Assembly (NCBI RefSeq): GCF_016919245.1
Contig: NZ_JAFEJA010000001.1
Coordinates: 6,525,953-6,589,952, forward strand
Direction of reading: 5' to 3'
DNA: 64,000 nt
From: Streptomyces zhihengii
GTDB lineage: Bacteria > Actinomycetota > Actinomycetes > Streptomycetales > Streptomycetaceae
Position 1 is the stretch's first letter. Every line of letters starts with the position of its first letter. A program made the translations under genes and the position numbers. The notes under the pieces are model-generated. The model saw nothing but the letters and a program-made list of their open reading frames with translations. It made no database searches and was not told the origin of the DNA. This document shows, piece after piece, positions 51,334 through 60,643 of this stretch.

Positions 51334-51501
51334 CCCGGGGCGGCGCCCCGCCGCCGGGTGGGTGCCGTACCCGGCGCCGCCGGGCGGGACGGGCCCCGGG
51401 CGGCCAGGGCCCCGGTGGGGGCGGCGTCACGCCGCCCGCACCGGGGCCGCGGCGTGTGCGGCCCGGCCCGGGGCCCGTGGCGTGTGCGGGGCCCCGGGGG
51501 C

Positions 51502-54000
51502 TCACTCCGTGCCGGCCAGCAGCCCTTCCAGCAGCCCGCGCAGCCGGGTGGTGCGCGGCTCGCCCGGGACCTCGGCCACGGCGCGGGGGAGCGCCTGGTC
51601 GACACCGTGGACGACCGAGACGTGGCGCTCGCCCCGGCCGAAGGCCGTGTACACCCAGGGCCTGCTCAGCCCCTGCGCGGCGTCGCCGGGCAGCACCACG
51701 ACGACCGCGGGCCACCGCGCCCCGGCGGCCTGGTGGGCCGTCAGCGCCCAGCCGTGGCGCACCGCGGACTCCACGCGCGCCCGGGGCACCACCGTCGCGG
51801 TGCCGTCGCAGTCCAGGTGGAGGCCGTCGGCACCGGCGGACACCACCGTGCCCGTGACCGTCCGGCCGAGCCCCTGCGCGTAGGCGACCCGGTCGCCCGG
51901 GTCGAAGCCGCCGAAGCGGCCGGGGCCCGGATTGAGCCGCTGCTTCAGGGCCGCGTTGAGCGCCCGGGTGCCGGCGGAGCCGCCGTGCCCGACGGTGATC
52001 ACCTGCGTCTGCCCGGCGGGTACGCCGATGGCCCGGGGCACCGAGTCGGCCACGAGCTGCACCGCCCGGTGCACCGCCTCCCCGGCGTCCCGCACCGGCA
52101 CGATCACGATCTCCTTGCCGGGCGCCTCGACCTGGTTCAGCTCCCCGATGCCGATGCCGGAGACCAGCTCCCCGAGAGGGCCCGGGTCCGGTGTCCGGGA
52201 GGCGACCTGCGGGCACACCCGGGCGGCGAGCAGATCCCCGAGCACCTGGCCGGCGCCCGCGGACGGCAGCACACCCGGGTCGCCGCCGAGCACCAGACGG
52301 CTGCCGTCCGGCATCGACTCGACCAGCACGGCGGCCGTCTCCACGTCGAGCTGCGGGGCGTCCAGCACCACCAGCAGATCCAGGGCGAACGCCCCGTCCT
52401 CGTCGCGGCCCGGCCCGGCCGAGCCGTCCAGCAGCGACGCGACGGTGACGGCCCCCGCCCCGGCGCCGAGCCTGCGGATCCCGTCGGCGCCGTGCACGGC
52501 CAGCAGGGCGCGCACACCGCGCGCCCGGGCACCGGCCACCAGGGCGGCTGGCTCGGCGCGTGCCGCCTCGCCGCCGGTGTGCAGCACGACCCCGTTCGCG
52601 CCGGCGGCCCGCACCAGCTCGGTGCCCTCCCACTCGGCGGGCGCGCACGTCCGGATCAGCCGGGCCAGGCCCTCGGCGAGGCTCTCCTCGGCCATCGCGT
52701 ACCGGTCGAGCCCCAGCAGCACCGTCACCGGCCCCACGTCCTCCCCGGCGCCTTCCCCGTCGTCCCCGCCTTCCGCGGCCTCCTCCAGTCCTTCCTGGAA
52801 CACGAGCGCGACGCCCGACTCGACCGCCTGCTGCACGGCCTTGTCCGGGTCGGGCACCTGCCGTTCGGCGAGCGCCGCGCGCACGGCGGACGCGTCCTGC
52901 GCGGTGTGGCCGCGGAGCGCGGCCCGCTCCAGGACCCAGCCCACCAGCGCCGCCGCCCGCCGCTCGTCGTCGGGCCCGCACGCGGCCCCCAGCAGCGCCC
53001 GCGCGAACCCGTCCGCCTGCTCGGGCCGCACGCCCGGCACGGCGAGAAGCTGCCACGGGTCCTCGGCGAGCCGCTCCCCGGCCGCCTCCCCGAGCACCTC
53101 GACCACCTGCCCGGCGAGCGCCCCGGGCGCCCCGCCCCGTTCGAGGACCGCACGCACCGCGTCCACCGTCTCCGCAGCCGCCTCCCGGTCCGGTGCGGGG
53201 GCCGCCACCGCCCTGACGGGGGCGGGTGCGGGAACCGGATCGGGGCGGCGGGGCACGGCCGGGGCCTCGTCGAAGTACGCGGTCGCCGGCGCCCCGCCCT
53301 CGACGGCCCGCACGGCGGCCAGCAGATCGGCGGCCGTCCCGCTGAGCCCGGCCCCACTCGCGACCGGCCCGCCCCGCTCTGCCTTCCGCCGCTCGATCCG
53401 CGCCCTCAACTCCCGCTGCGCCGCGAGCTCGGCCTCCGCCTCACTGACCCCACCCTCCTGCGCGCCGTCGGCGGCTGCGCCGGCCTCGGAGCCTGCCTCG
53501 GCCTCGGGGCGCTCGCCGCCGTCGGCCGGTGCGGTGTCCGTGCCGGCCTCATCCTCTGCGGCGGCTGGGGCTTCCGCCGCGCCTGCCTGTCCCGCCGCCT
53601 GGGAGGCGTCGCCCTCGGCCTCGCCCGCCTGCGTGGCGTCAGCCGACGCGTCGGGCTCGGGCCCGCCCGCCTCGGAGGCGGAGCCTGCCTCGGGCTGCTC
53701 GCCGCCGTCGGCCGGTGTGGTGTCCGTGCCGGCCTCATCCTCTGCGGCGGCTGGGGCTTCCGCCGCGCCTGCCTGTCCCGCCGCCTGGGAGGCGTCGCCC
53801 TCGGCCTCGCCCGCCTGCGTGGCGTCAGCCGACGCGTCGGCCCCGGGCCCCACCTCGGCGGCCTCGCCCTCAAGACCGCCCGCCCGGGCAACCCCCGCCT
53901 CACTCGTCCCGCCGCCTCCGGCGGCCTCCCCCGTGGCGGGGTCCTCGGGGGGCGAGTCGGGGGAGGGGCCGGAGAGGGGGCCCGGGGTGCGCGCGGTCAC
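51502..54000 (-). CDS. RecD-like helicase-fold protein with degenerate ATPase motifs
   Basis: 832 residues from the GTG overlapping the upstream stop. Residues 1-200 are an acidic Ala/Glu/Pro-rich region with a near-exact internal duplication. From about 240 there is a helix-hairpin-helix region (PWQLLAVPGVRPEQADGF) and then a RecD2-like core. The Walker A block reads VVLHTGGEAAR, without GKT; Walker B reads VVLDAPQLD, without DE; LVLGGDPGVLPSAGAGQVLGD and YTAFGRGERHVSVV are retained. ATP hydrolysis is therefore doubtful; it may be a DNA-binding scaffold. Operon with the aldo/keto reductase upstream. Confidence 0.82.
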   Translation of the reverse strand: MTARTPGPLSGPSPDSPPEDPATGEAAGGGGTSEAGVARAGGLEGEAAEVGPGADASADATQAGEAEGDASQAAGQAGAAEAPAAAEDEAGTDTTPADGGEQPEAGSASEAGGPEPDASADATQAGEAEGDASQAAGQAGAAEAPAAAEDEAGTDTAPADGGERPEAEAGSEAGAAADGAQEGGVSEAEAELAAQRELRARIERRKAERGGPVASGAGLSGTAADLLAAVRAVEGGAPATAYFDEAPAVPRRPDPVPAPAPVRAVAAPAPDREAAAETVDAVRAVLERGGAPGALAGQVVEVLGEAAGERLAEDPWQLLAVPGVRPEQADGFARALLGAACGPDDERRAAALVGWVLERAALRGHTAQDASAVRAALAERQVPDPDKAVQQAVESGVALVFQEGLEEAAEGGDDGEGAGEDVGPVTVLLGLDRYAMAEESLAEGLARLIRTCAPAEWEGTELVRAAGANGVVLHTGGEAARAEPAALVAGARARGVRALLAVHGADGIRRLGAGAGAVTVASLLDGSAGPGRDEDGAFALDLLVVLDAPQLDVETAAVLVESMPDGSRLVLGGDPGVLPSAGAGQVLGDLLAARVCPQVASRTPDPGPLGELVSGIGIGELNQVEAPGKEIVIVPVRDAGEAVHRAVQLVADSVPRAIGVPAGQTQVITVGHGGSAGTRALNAALKQRLNPGPGRFGGFDPGDRVAYAQGLGRTVTGTVVSAGADGLHLDCDGTATVVPRARVESAVRHGWALTAHQAAGARWPAVVVVLPGDAAQGLSRPWVYTAFGRGERHVSVVHGVDQALPRAVAEVPGEPRTTRLRGLLEGLLAGTE
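53512..53840. repeat. Near-identical 143-bp repeat, period 186 bp, inside the RecD-like gene
   Basis: 53512-53654 recurs at 53698-53840 with one mismatch. It encodes the acidic DASADATQAGEAEGDASQAA-type segment twice. The near identity suggests a recent duplication within the N-terminal low-complexity region. Confidence 0.8.
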
Positions 54001-54980
54001 AGCGTGCTCCAGTCCTGGTCGGGATAGCGGTGCACGGGCGCCGAGACATCGTCCAGCGCCCGGCAGATCTCGTCAGGAAGACTAAGGGCCTCCACCGACA
54101 ACGCCGCCATGAGCTGCTTCGCGTTGCGCGCGCCGACGATCGGCGCCACCACCCCCGGCCGGTCGCGCACCCATGCGAGCGCCACCTCCAGCGGGGTGGT
54201 CGCCAGACCGTCCGCCGCCGTCGCCAGGGCGTCCACGATCCGGCTCGCGTCCTCGTCGAGGTACGGCTCGACGAACGGCGCCATGTGGTCCGACGCCCCG
54301 CGCGACCCGGTCGGCACACCCGAGCGGTACTTGCCGGTCAGCACACCCCGGCCCAGCGGGGAGGACGGCAGCAGCCCCACCCCGAGGTCCAGCGCCGCGG
54401 GCAGCACCTCGCGCTCGATGCCCCGCTGGAGCAGCGAGTACTCCATCTGCGTGCTCGCCAGCCGGGTCCGTACGCCCGGTGCCGCGAGCTGCCAGGTGGC
54501 CGCCTTGGCCAGCTGCCAGCCGCAGAAGTTCGACACGCCGGCGTACCGCGCCCGCCCGCTGGAGACCGCGATGTCGAGCGCCTGGAGCGTCTCGTCGAGC
54601 GGCGTGTCCGGATCGAAGGCGTGGACCTGCCACAGGTCCACGTGGTCGGTGCCGAGCCGCGCCAGCGAGGCGTCCAGCGCGGCAAGCAGATGCCCGCGCG
54701 AGCCGTCGAAGCGGCGGTCCGGGTGGGCCACGCTGCCGGCCTTGGTCGCGATGACGAGGTCCCGCCGGGGCACCAGCCGCTCCACGAGCTGGCCGAGCAC
54801 GTACTCGGCCTCCCCGCCGCCGTAGACGTCGGCGGTGTCGACGAGGGTCCCGCCCGCCTCCCAGAACGCCTTCAACTGCTCGGCAGCGTCGTGTTCGTCG
54901 GTGTCCCGGCCCCAGGTGAGGGTGCCGAGCCCGATCCGGGACACGCGCAGGCCGGTACGGCCGAGATGCCTCTGCTCCAT
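53997..54980 (-). CDS. Aldo/keto reductase
   Basis: 327 residues from ATG 54980. The AKR tetrad appears in LVDTADVYGGGEAE (Asp, Tyr), DLVIATKAGS (Lys) and DLWQVHAFDPD (His). NADPH-binding PIVGARNAKQLMAAL is near the C-terminus. It reduces an unidentified carbonyl. Its stop overlaps the start of the RecD-like gene by 4 bp, an odd pairing. Confidence 0.9.
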   Translation of the reverse strand: MEQRHLGRTGLRVSRIGLGTLTWGRDTDEHDAAEQLKAFWEAGGTLVDTADVYGGGEAEYVLGQLVERLVPRRDLVIATKAGSVAHPDRRFDGSRGHLLAALDASLARLGTDHVDLWQVHAFDPDTPLDETLQALDIAVSSGRARYAGVSNFCGWQLAKAATWQLAAPGVRTRLASTQMEYSLLQRGIEREVLPAALDLGVGLLPSSPLGRGVLTGKYRSGVPTGSRGASDHMAPFVEPYLDEDASRIVDALATAADGLATTPLEVALAWVRDRPGVVAPIVGARNAKQLMAALSVEALSLPDEICRALDDVSAPVHRYPDQDWSTL

Positions 54981-55083
54981 GGGCGCTGAGATTACTGGCC
55001 AGGGGCATACGCGGAGAGAGGCTGTGGACAACCTTCCCCTGCCGCTCGCGGCGCCCGGACGCTAGAGTCGCCGGAAAGGAACG

Positions 55084-55097
55084 TTACTGATCAGTAA
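55084..55097. promoter_or_regulatory. Perfect 14-bp palindrome before the LLM oxidoreductase gene
   Basis: TTACTGATCAGTAA is fully self-complementary and ends 12 bp before the start codon, so a bound repressor would block translation initiation sites or transcription. No adjacent regulator gene is present. Confidence 0.55.
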
Positions 55098-55109
55098 GAG
55101 GGAGCGCTC

Positions 55110-56159
55110 ATGCGGCTCGGCATCAACCTCGGTTACTGGGGTGCGGGGATGGACGGCGACAACCTCGCCGTCGCGCAGGAGGCCGACAGGCTCGGCTACG
55201 ACGTCTGCTGGGCCGCGGAGGCGTACGGCTCCGACGCGCCCACCGTGCTCAGCTGGGTCGCCGCCCAGACCGAGCGGATCGACGTCGGCTCCGCGATCCT
55301 CCAGATCCCCGCGCGTCAGCCGGCCATGACGGCCATGACCGCGGCCACGCTCGACTCGCTGTCCGGCGGCCGTTTCCGCCTCGGCCTCGGCGTGTCCGGC
55401 CCCCAGGTCTCCGAGGGCTGGTACGGGGTCAAGTTCGACAAGCCCCTCGCCCGCACCCGCGAGTACGTGGAGATCGTCCGCAAGGCGATGACCCGCGAGC
55501 GGCTGTCCTACGAGGGCGAGCACTGGACGCTGCCGCTCCCCGACGGCCCCGGCAAGCCGGTCAAGCTCACCGTGCACCCGCAGCGCGAGCACATCCCGCT
55601 CTACATCGCGGCCATCGGGCCGAAGAACCTCGAACAGACCGGTGAGATCGCCGACGGCGCCCTGCTGATCTTCCCCTCCGCCGACCACCTGGAGGAGACC
55701 GCGATCCGCCACATCCGCGCGGGCCGCGAGAAGGCCGGCCTGACGATGGACGGCTTCGACGTCTGCCCGACCCTGCCGCTCGCCGTCGGCGACGACGTCG
55801 CCGGTCTCGCCGACATGTTCCGCCCGTACACCGCGCTGTACGTGGGCGGCATGGGCAGCCGCAAGCAGAACTTCTACAACCAGCTCGCCCAGCGCATGGG
55901 GTACGAGAAGGAGGCCGCCGAGATCCAGGACAAGTACCTGTCCGGCGACAAGGCGGGCGCCGCCGCGGCCGTCCCGCACCAGCTCATCGACCAGACCGCG
56001 CTGCTCGGGCCGGTGGCCCGGATCGCCGACCGGATGACGGCCTACGCGGCGGCCGGGGTCACGACCCTGACCCTCGCCCCGGCCGGCTTCACCCTCGACG
56101 AGCGGCTGGCGGCCCTGCGCGCCGGCACCGAGGCGATGGAGCTCGCGGGCCTCGCCTGA
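55110..56159 (+). CDS. LLM-class F420-dependent oxidoreductase
   Basis: 349 residues. A TIM-barrel luciferase-like pattern with MRLGINLGYWGAGMDGD at the start, VSGPQVSEGWYGVKFDKPL and ADGALLIFPSADHLEET. The wording is typical of F420-binding members (actinobacterial cofactor). The substrate is unknown. ATG 55110. A perfect palindrome lies immediately upstream. Confidence 0.88.
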   Translation: MRLGINLGYWGAGMDGDNLAVAQEADRLGYDVCWAAEAYGSDAPTVLSWVAAQTERIDVGSAILQIPARQPAMTAMTAATLDSLSGGRFRLGLGVSGPQVSEGWYGVKFDKPLARTREYVEIVRKAMTRERLSYEGEHWTLPLPDGPGKPVKLTVHPQREHIPLYIAAIGPKNLEQTGEIADGALLIFPSADHLEETAIRHIRAGREKAGLTMDGFDVCPTLPLAVGDDVAGLADMFRPYTALYVGGMGSRKQNFYNQLAQRMGYEKEAAEIQDKYLSGDKAGAAAAVPHQLIDQTALLGPVARIADRMTAYAAAGVTTLTLAPAGFTLDERLAALRAGTEAMELAGLA

Positions 56160-56372
56160 GCGCGGAAAGCTCTGCGGCCGTGGTGGGGGCTCGGGGGTCT
56201 TCCCCGCCACGGCCGTCACCCCGTACAACGCGTGAGGCGGCCATCGGTCACTCCCCGGCCACCACCGGACACATCCCCCGTTCGGGTGAGCCGTTCCCCC
56301 TCCCGTGTTGCCCCCCGGGGCGTCCCGCATTTGACTCGTTGGCGGCGGACGCCCTGTGAGGAGGTGGCAGAG

Positions 56373-57158
56373 ATGCTCTCGGCACGCAGTCTTTTCCAGG
56401 AGATCATCGACAGCGACGACAGCTACCGGCTGTTCTGCTCGATCGCGGCCAGCGGCGAGGCCCAGGGCGGCTGGGAGAACGCCCGCATCGCCGCCCTCGT
56501 GCCCGGGAGCATGCGGGGTCTCGTCCCCAAGATCACACGGCACGGCGCCGACGAGGACAAGCACGGGCGGATCTTCAACGGTCTGCTGCGCAAGCGGCAC
56601 CTCGACCCCGTCCCCGTCCCGCCGGAGACCGACTACACGATGCTCCTGGAGCGGGAGGGCATCGGACTCGCGCACGACAAGCTGCGCGGCGACGAGCCCC
56701 TCACCGAGGAGGACATCGTCGTCTACCTGTCCCACAGCCGGGTCACCGAGCAGCGGGCCGCCGACCAGATGGACATGCTGGTCACCTACTTCGGCGACCA
56801 CCCCGAGGTCGGCAACGCGATCCGGCAGATCTCCGGCGACGAGGACAACCACCTGGCCTACTGCCACGAGGAGTTGCTCCGGCTCGCCGCCGAGGGGCAC
56901 GGCCGCACCATCCAGCGGGTGCTGCGCGAGAGCGCCCTCGCCGAGATCCGGGTCTACCGCGACGTCAGCCTCGCCGTCATGAGCCACATGGGACGGCTGC
57001 TGCACTGGCCGAAGGCCAAGTCAGCCGTCCTGGCCGCCGGCATCCACGCGATGTACGCGTACGAGCGGTTCGGCGGCTGGCACCGCATGGTCTCCCTCAC
57101 CATGCCCGAGCGCCGCGGCGCGCTCGACGGGCCGCCCACCCCCGCCCCCGCGCTCTGA
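56373..57158 (+). CDS. Ferritin-like domain protein
   Basis: 261 residues, all helical. Two pairs of Glu/His motifs suggest a di-metal site: RHGADEDKHGRIF and SGDEDNHLAYCHEEL. It is probably a diiron-type oxidoreductase or metal-binding protein. ATG 56373 follows GAGGAGG. The 213 bp upstream (56160-56372) contain no gene I can support. Convergent with corA. Confidence 0.8.
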   Translation: MLSARSLFQEIIDSDDSYRLFCSIAASGEAQGGWENARIAALVPGSMRGLVPKITRHGADEDKHGRIFNGLLRKRHLDPVPVPPETDYTMLLEREGIGLAHDKLRGDEPLTEEDIVVYLSHSRVTEQRAADQMDMLVTYFGDHPEVGNAIRQISGDEDNHLAYCHEELLRLAAEGHGRTIQRVLRESALAEIRVYRDVSLAVMSHMGRLLHWPKAKSAVLAAGIHAMYAYERFGGWHRMVSLTMPERRGALDGPPTPAPAL

Positions 57159-57195
57159 CGGCGGTGACCCCGCCCGGCTCCGGGCACCGCGGCGG

Positions 57196-58188
57196 TCACA
57201 GCCAGCCGCGGTGCTTGAACAGCCGGTACAGCCCCACCACGGCGCCGGCCATCAGCAGCACCACCGCCGGATAGGCCCACGGCCACCGCAGCTCCGGCAT
57301 GTGCTCGAAGTTCATCCCGTAGACGCCCGCGACCATCGTGGGCACCGCGGCCATCGCCGCCCAGGCCGAGATCTTGCGCATGTCGTCGTTCTGCCGCACC
57401 CCGGTCTGGGCGAGATGGGCGGACAGGATGTCCGAGACCAGCCGGTCGAGCCCCTCCACCTGCTCGTTCGCCCGGGTCAGATGGTCGCTCACGTCCCGGA
57501 AGAACGGCTGCGAGTGCTCGTGCACGAACGGCACCCCGGTGCCCGTGAGCCGGGCCATCGGCGCGGCCAGCGGACCGGCCGCCCGGCGGAACTCCAGCAC
57601 CTGCCGCTTGAAGGTGTAGATCCGGGCTGCCATGTTCCTGGTGTCCCGCGCCCCCGGCGCGAACACCTCCGTCTCCATCTCCTCCAGGTCCACCTGGAGT
57701 TCGGCGGCGATCTCGATGTAGTGGTCGACCACCGCGTCGCTGATCGCGTACAGCACGGACGTCGGGCCGTGGCGCAGCACCGCGGGCTCCGCCTCCAGGC
57801 GCTGCCGCACGTCGTGCAGCGGGGCCCCCACGCCGTGGCGCACGGTCACGACGAACGAGTCGCCTATGAAGACCATCAGTTCACCGGCGCTGACGGTGTC
57901 GCTGCGCGGCTCGTAGACCACCGGCTTGAGCACCACGAAGAGCGAGTCGTCGTAGACCTCCAGCTTGGGCCGCTGGTGGGCCTTCAGGGCGTCCTCGACC
58001 GCGAGGGGGTGCAGCCCGAACTCCTCGGAGACGTGCGCGAACTCGTCCTCGGTCGGCTCGTGCAGCCCGATCCAGAGGAACGCGTCACCCGACGCCCGGG
58101 CCTGGCCGAGGGCGTCCGAGAAGTCCGACGGGCCCTCGGTGCGGCGCCCGTCGCGGTAGATGGCACAGTCCACGATCACGGCCAGCAT
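57196..58188 (-). CDS. corA: CorA-family magnesium transporter
   Basis: 330 residues. A large cytoplasmic N-terminal part (LWIGLHEPTEDEFAHV) and two C-terminal membrane helices with the YGMNFEHMPEL signature at the pore mouth. It imports Mg2+ (or Co2+). The ATG at 58188 is preceded by CAGGGAAG. Divergent from the conservon, with a homopolymer tract between them. Confidence 0.93.
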   Translation of the reverse strand: MLAVIVDCAIYRDGRRTEGPSDFSDALGQARASGDAFLWIGLHEPTEDEFAHVSEEFGLHPLAVEDALKAHQRPKLEVYDDSLFVVLKPVVYEPRSDTVSAGELMVFIGDSFVVTVRHGVGAPLHDVRQRLEAEPAVLRHGPTSVLYAISDAVVDHYIEIAAELQVDLEEMETEVFAPGARDTRNMAARIYTFKRQVLEFRRAAGPLAAPMARLTGTGVPFVHEHSQPFFRDVSDHLTRANEQVEGLDRLVSDILSAHLAQTGVRQNDDMRKISAWAAMAAVPTMVAGVYGMNFEHMPELRWPWAYPAVVLLMAGAVVGLYRLFKHRGWL

Positions 58189-58224
58189 CTTCCCTGAGGT
58201 CAGGGCGCCCACACCACCCGTCGC

Positions 58225-58259
58225 GGGGGGGGGGGCCGGGCGCCCCCCCCCCCCCCCCC
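58225..58259. repeat. G11 and C17 homopolymer tracts
   Basis: Eleven G, then CCGGGCG, then seventeen C, located between corA and cvnA. They can pair as a hairpin. Such tracts are either hypervariable or a place where sequencing is unreliable. Confidence 0.8.
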
Positions 58260-58389
58260 GCGCCTCCTTGTGTTTTCGGCCGCCGACATCGCGCCACCGG
58301 CTCGCCCCGGCGTCAACAGCCCGTCTCTGACCGGGATATGCTCCCGCCCGTCGTCATATGATCTTTCCCGTTCGATTCTGAGGATGCTG

Positions 58390-59874
58390 ATGGTTCGACA
58401 GGGAACGTCGACCGGAAGTCCGCGGCCGAGGTCCGGCCTCGTGTGGCAACTGCCCGTTGCCGCGACCGTCGCCGCCGCGATCGTGGCCGTCTTCCTGGTC
58501 TCCGCATCGGCCCGCACGCCCGTCGTGATCGTCTCCGCGGTGACCGTGGTCGCCGTCGGTCTGGCCTGCGCGGAGGTGGTGCGGCGCGGCCAGGTGATCG
58601 CCGAGCTCCGCGACCGGCTCGCCGCGCAGGAGGCGGAGAACGCCCGCCAGTCGGCCGAGACCAGCCGTCTCGCCGGCGAACTGCTGCCCCATGTGGTGGG
58701 TGAACTCCGCAAGGGCGCCTTCCCCGAGGACGTGCTCGCCTCGCTCGACGTCTCGGCCGAGCACCGCGCGGTGCTGCGCTCCGTGGTCGACGCGGTGAGC
58801 GCCGAGGAGGACCTGCGCGGATCCGCGCAGCGCGCCTTCGTGAACATCGCCCGCCGCGTGCAGGCCATCGTCCACCAGCAGGCCCAGGAGCTGCGGGAGA
58901 TGGAGGACCGGCACGGCCGGACCCCCGAGGTCTTCGGCGACCTGCTGCGCATCGACCACGGCACCGCGCTGATCGGCCGGCTGGCCGACTCCATCGCCGT
59001 GCTCGGCGGCGCGCGCCCCGGGCGCCAGTGGAGCAAGTCCGTCCCGCTGTACAGCGTCATGCGCGGCGCGATGTCCCGCATCATCGACTACCAGCGCGTC
59101 GAGCTGCACACCGTGTCGGAGGTGGCCGTCGTCGGCTCCGCCGTCGAGCCGCTCATCCACGCCCTGTCGGAGCTGCTGGACAACGCCACCCGCTACTCGC
59201 CGCCGCAGACCCGGGTCCATCTCACCGCGGTGGACGTCCAGTCGGGCATCGCCATCGAGATCGAGGACGGCGGCGTCAGCATGAGCGAGGAGGCCCGCCA
59301 GCGGGCCGAGCGGATGCTCCGCCAGGCCCAGCAGGGCATCGACGTCAACGACCTGGGCGAGACCCCCCGCCTGGGCCTCGCGGTGGTCGGCCGGCTGGCG
59401 CAGGCGTACGGCTTCCAGGTCTCGCTGCGCTCGTCCGCCTACGGCGGCGTGCGTGCCGTCCTCGTCGTGCCGCAGGACCTGATCACCACCTCCGCGTCGG
59501 CCACCGGTCTGGCGCACGGCATCGGCACGGCGTCCGGCCCCCGGGCCACCGGTTCCGCCCCCGCCCCGGCCCCCCTGCCGCCCCGGGCGCCCGCCCCCGC
59601 GCGGCCGCAGCGGGAGGCCACGGGCCCGAGCCAGCCACTCCCCCGGGACGAGGAGGCACTCACGGTGACGGAGCGGACGGCGGGCGGGCTGCCCCAGCGG
59701 CGCCGCAAGTCACGTGTCAGTGCCCCTGCCGAAGCATTCGCAGCCCACCCGACCGCACCGGAGCCCGAGCCGGAAGCCGAACCGGCGGTGCAGCCCGGCA
59801 TGTGGCTCGCCGCCTTCCAGAACGGCCTGTCCGGTGACACCTCCAAGACGAACAACGGAAACGAGCAGCCATGA
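58390..59874 (+). CDS. cvnA: Conservon sensor-like histidine kinase/ATPase (CvnA)
   Basis: 494 residues. Two N-terminal membrane helices (LPVAATVAAAIVAVFLVSAS and VVIVSAVTVVAVGLACAEVV), a long helical linker, then a HATPase domain with ELLDNATRYSPPQTRVHL (N box) and GLAVVGRLAQAYGFQVSL (G box). The last 130 residues are Pro/Ala-rich. CvnA proteins act as receptor-like ATPases above a small GTPase module. Its stop overlaps cvnB (ATGA). ATG 58390 is preferred over 58384 for the GAGG site. Confidence 0.93.
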   Translation: MVRQGTSTGSPRPRSGLVWQLPVAATVAAAIVAVFLVSASARTPVVIVSAVTVVAVGLACAEVVRRGQVIAELRDRLAAQEAENARQSAETSRLAGELLPHVVGELRKGAFPEDVLASLDVSAEHRAVLRSVVDAVSAEEDLRGSAQRAFVNIARRVQAIVHQQAQELREMEDRHGRTPEVFGDLLRIDHGTALIGRLADSIAVLGGARPGRQWSKSVPLYSVMRGAMSRIIDYQRVELHTVSEVAVVGSAVEPLIHALSELLDNATRYSPPQTRVHLTAVDVQSGIAIEIEDGGVSMSEEARQRAERMLRQAQQGIDVNDLGETPRLGLAVVGRLAQAYGFQVSLRSSAYGGVRAVLVVPQDLITTSASATGLAHGIGTASGPRATGSAPAPAPLPPRAPAPARPQREATGPSQPLPRDEEALTVTERTAGGLPQRRRKSRVSAPAEAFAAHPTAPEPEPEAEPAVQPGMWLAAFQNGLSGDTSKTNNGNEQP

Positions 59875-60287
59875 TTCAGCGGCAGTCCCACCAGACCAAC
59901 ATGGACTGGATGCTCAAGGACCTGGCAGAGGGCGTACCGCAGACCCGGAACGTCGTCGTCCTTTCCGCCGACGGACTGCGGATGGCGCAGTACGGCTCGG
60001 ACACCGACACCGCGGACCGGCTGGCCGCCGCCTGTGCGGGCCTGCAGAGCCTGGCGGGCGCCGTGGCCGCGGAACTCCCGCACGGTGACGGCCAGATGCG
60101 CCTCGTGGTGATCGAGATGAACGGCGGCTTCTTCTATCTGATGGCGGCCGGCGCGGGTGCCTACCTCGCCGTGCTCGCCGACGAGGGCGTCGACGCGGGG
60201 CTGATGGGCCAGCGCATGCGGGACCTCGTACTGCGGATCGGAGAGCACCTGAGCACGCCGCCGCGGCATGAAGGACCGACCGCGTGA
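59871..60287 (+). CDS. cvnB: Conservon roadblock/LC7 protein (CvnB)
   Basis: 138 residues. A roadblock/LC7 fold with MDWMLKDLAEGVPQTRNVVV and the conserved DGLRMAQYGS. It acts as a regulator of the small GTPase. Overlaps cvnA and cvnC by 4 bp each. Confidence 0.94.
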   Translation: MIQRQSHQTNMDWMLKDLAEGVPQTRNVVVLSADGLRMAQYGSDTDTADRLAAACAGLQSLAGAVAAELPHGDGQMRLVVIEMNGGFFYLMAAGAGAYLAVLADEGVDAGLMGQRMRDLVLRIGEHLSTPPRHEGPTA

Positions 60288-60643
60288 GCGACGCGGGCGC
60301 GGACTGGGAGGACGCCAGCCCGGAACGTCTGTACGTGATTACGGGCGGCCGGAGCGGCTCCTCCTCGCCCACCGCCTTAGACCTGGTCACCCTCATCGTG
60401 GCCAGGTCGGGGCCCAAGCCCGGAATGCAGCCGGAGCACGCGGCGATCATCAGGATCTGCCAGGCGCCGTTGTCGGTGGCCGAGATCTCCGCCTATCTGA
60501 GCCTGCCGGTGAGTGTGGTCACCGTGCTGCTCAGCGACCTGTTGGCCGACGACAAGGTGCTGGCCCGTGCACCCGTCCGCGCGGCCGTACTCCCCGACCG
60601 CGCTTTGATTGAGGCAGTGATCGATGGACTTCGAAAGCTCTGA
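60284..60643 (+). CDS. cvnC: Conservon DUF742 protein (CvnC)
   Basis: 119 residues from GTG 60284. Contains the DUF742 marks LYVITGGRSGS and PLSVAEISAYLSLPVSVVTVLL, a winged-helix-like fold. Third gene of the conservon; overlaps cvnD by 20 bp. Confidence 0.94.
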   Translation: MSDAGADWEDASPERLYVITGGRSGSSSPTALDLVTLIVARSGPKPGMQPEHAAIIRICQAPLSVAEISAYLSLPVSVVTVLLSDLLADDKVLARAPVRAAVLPDRALIEAVIDGLRKL

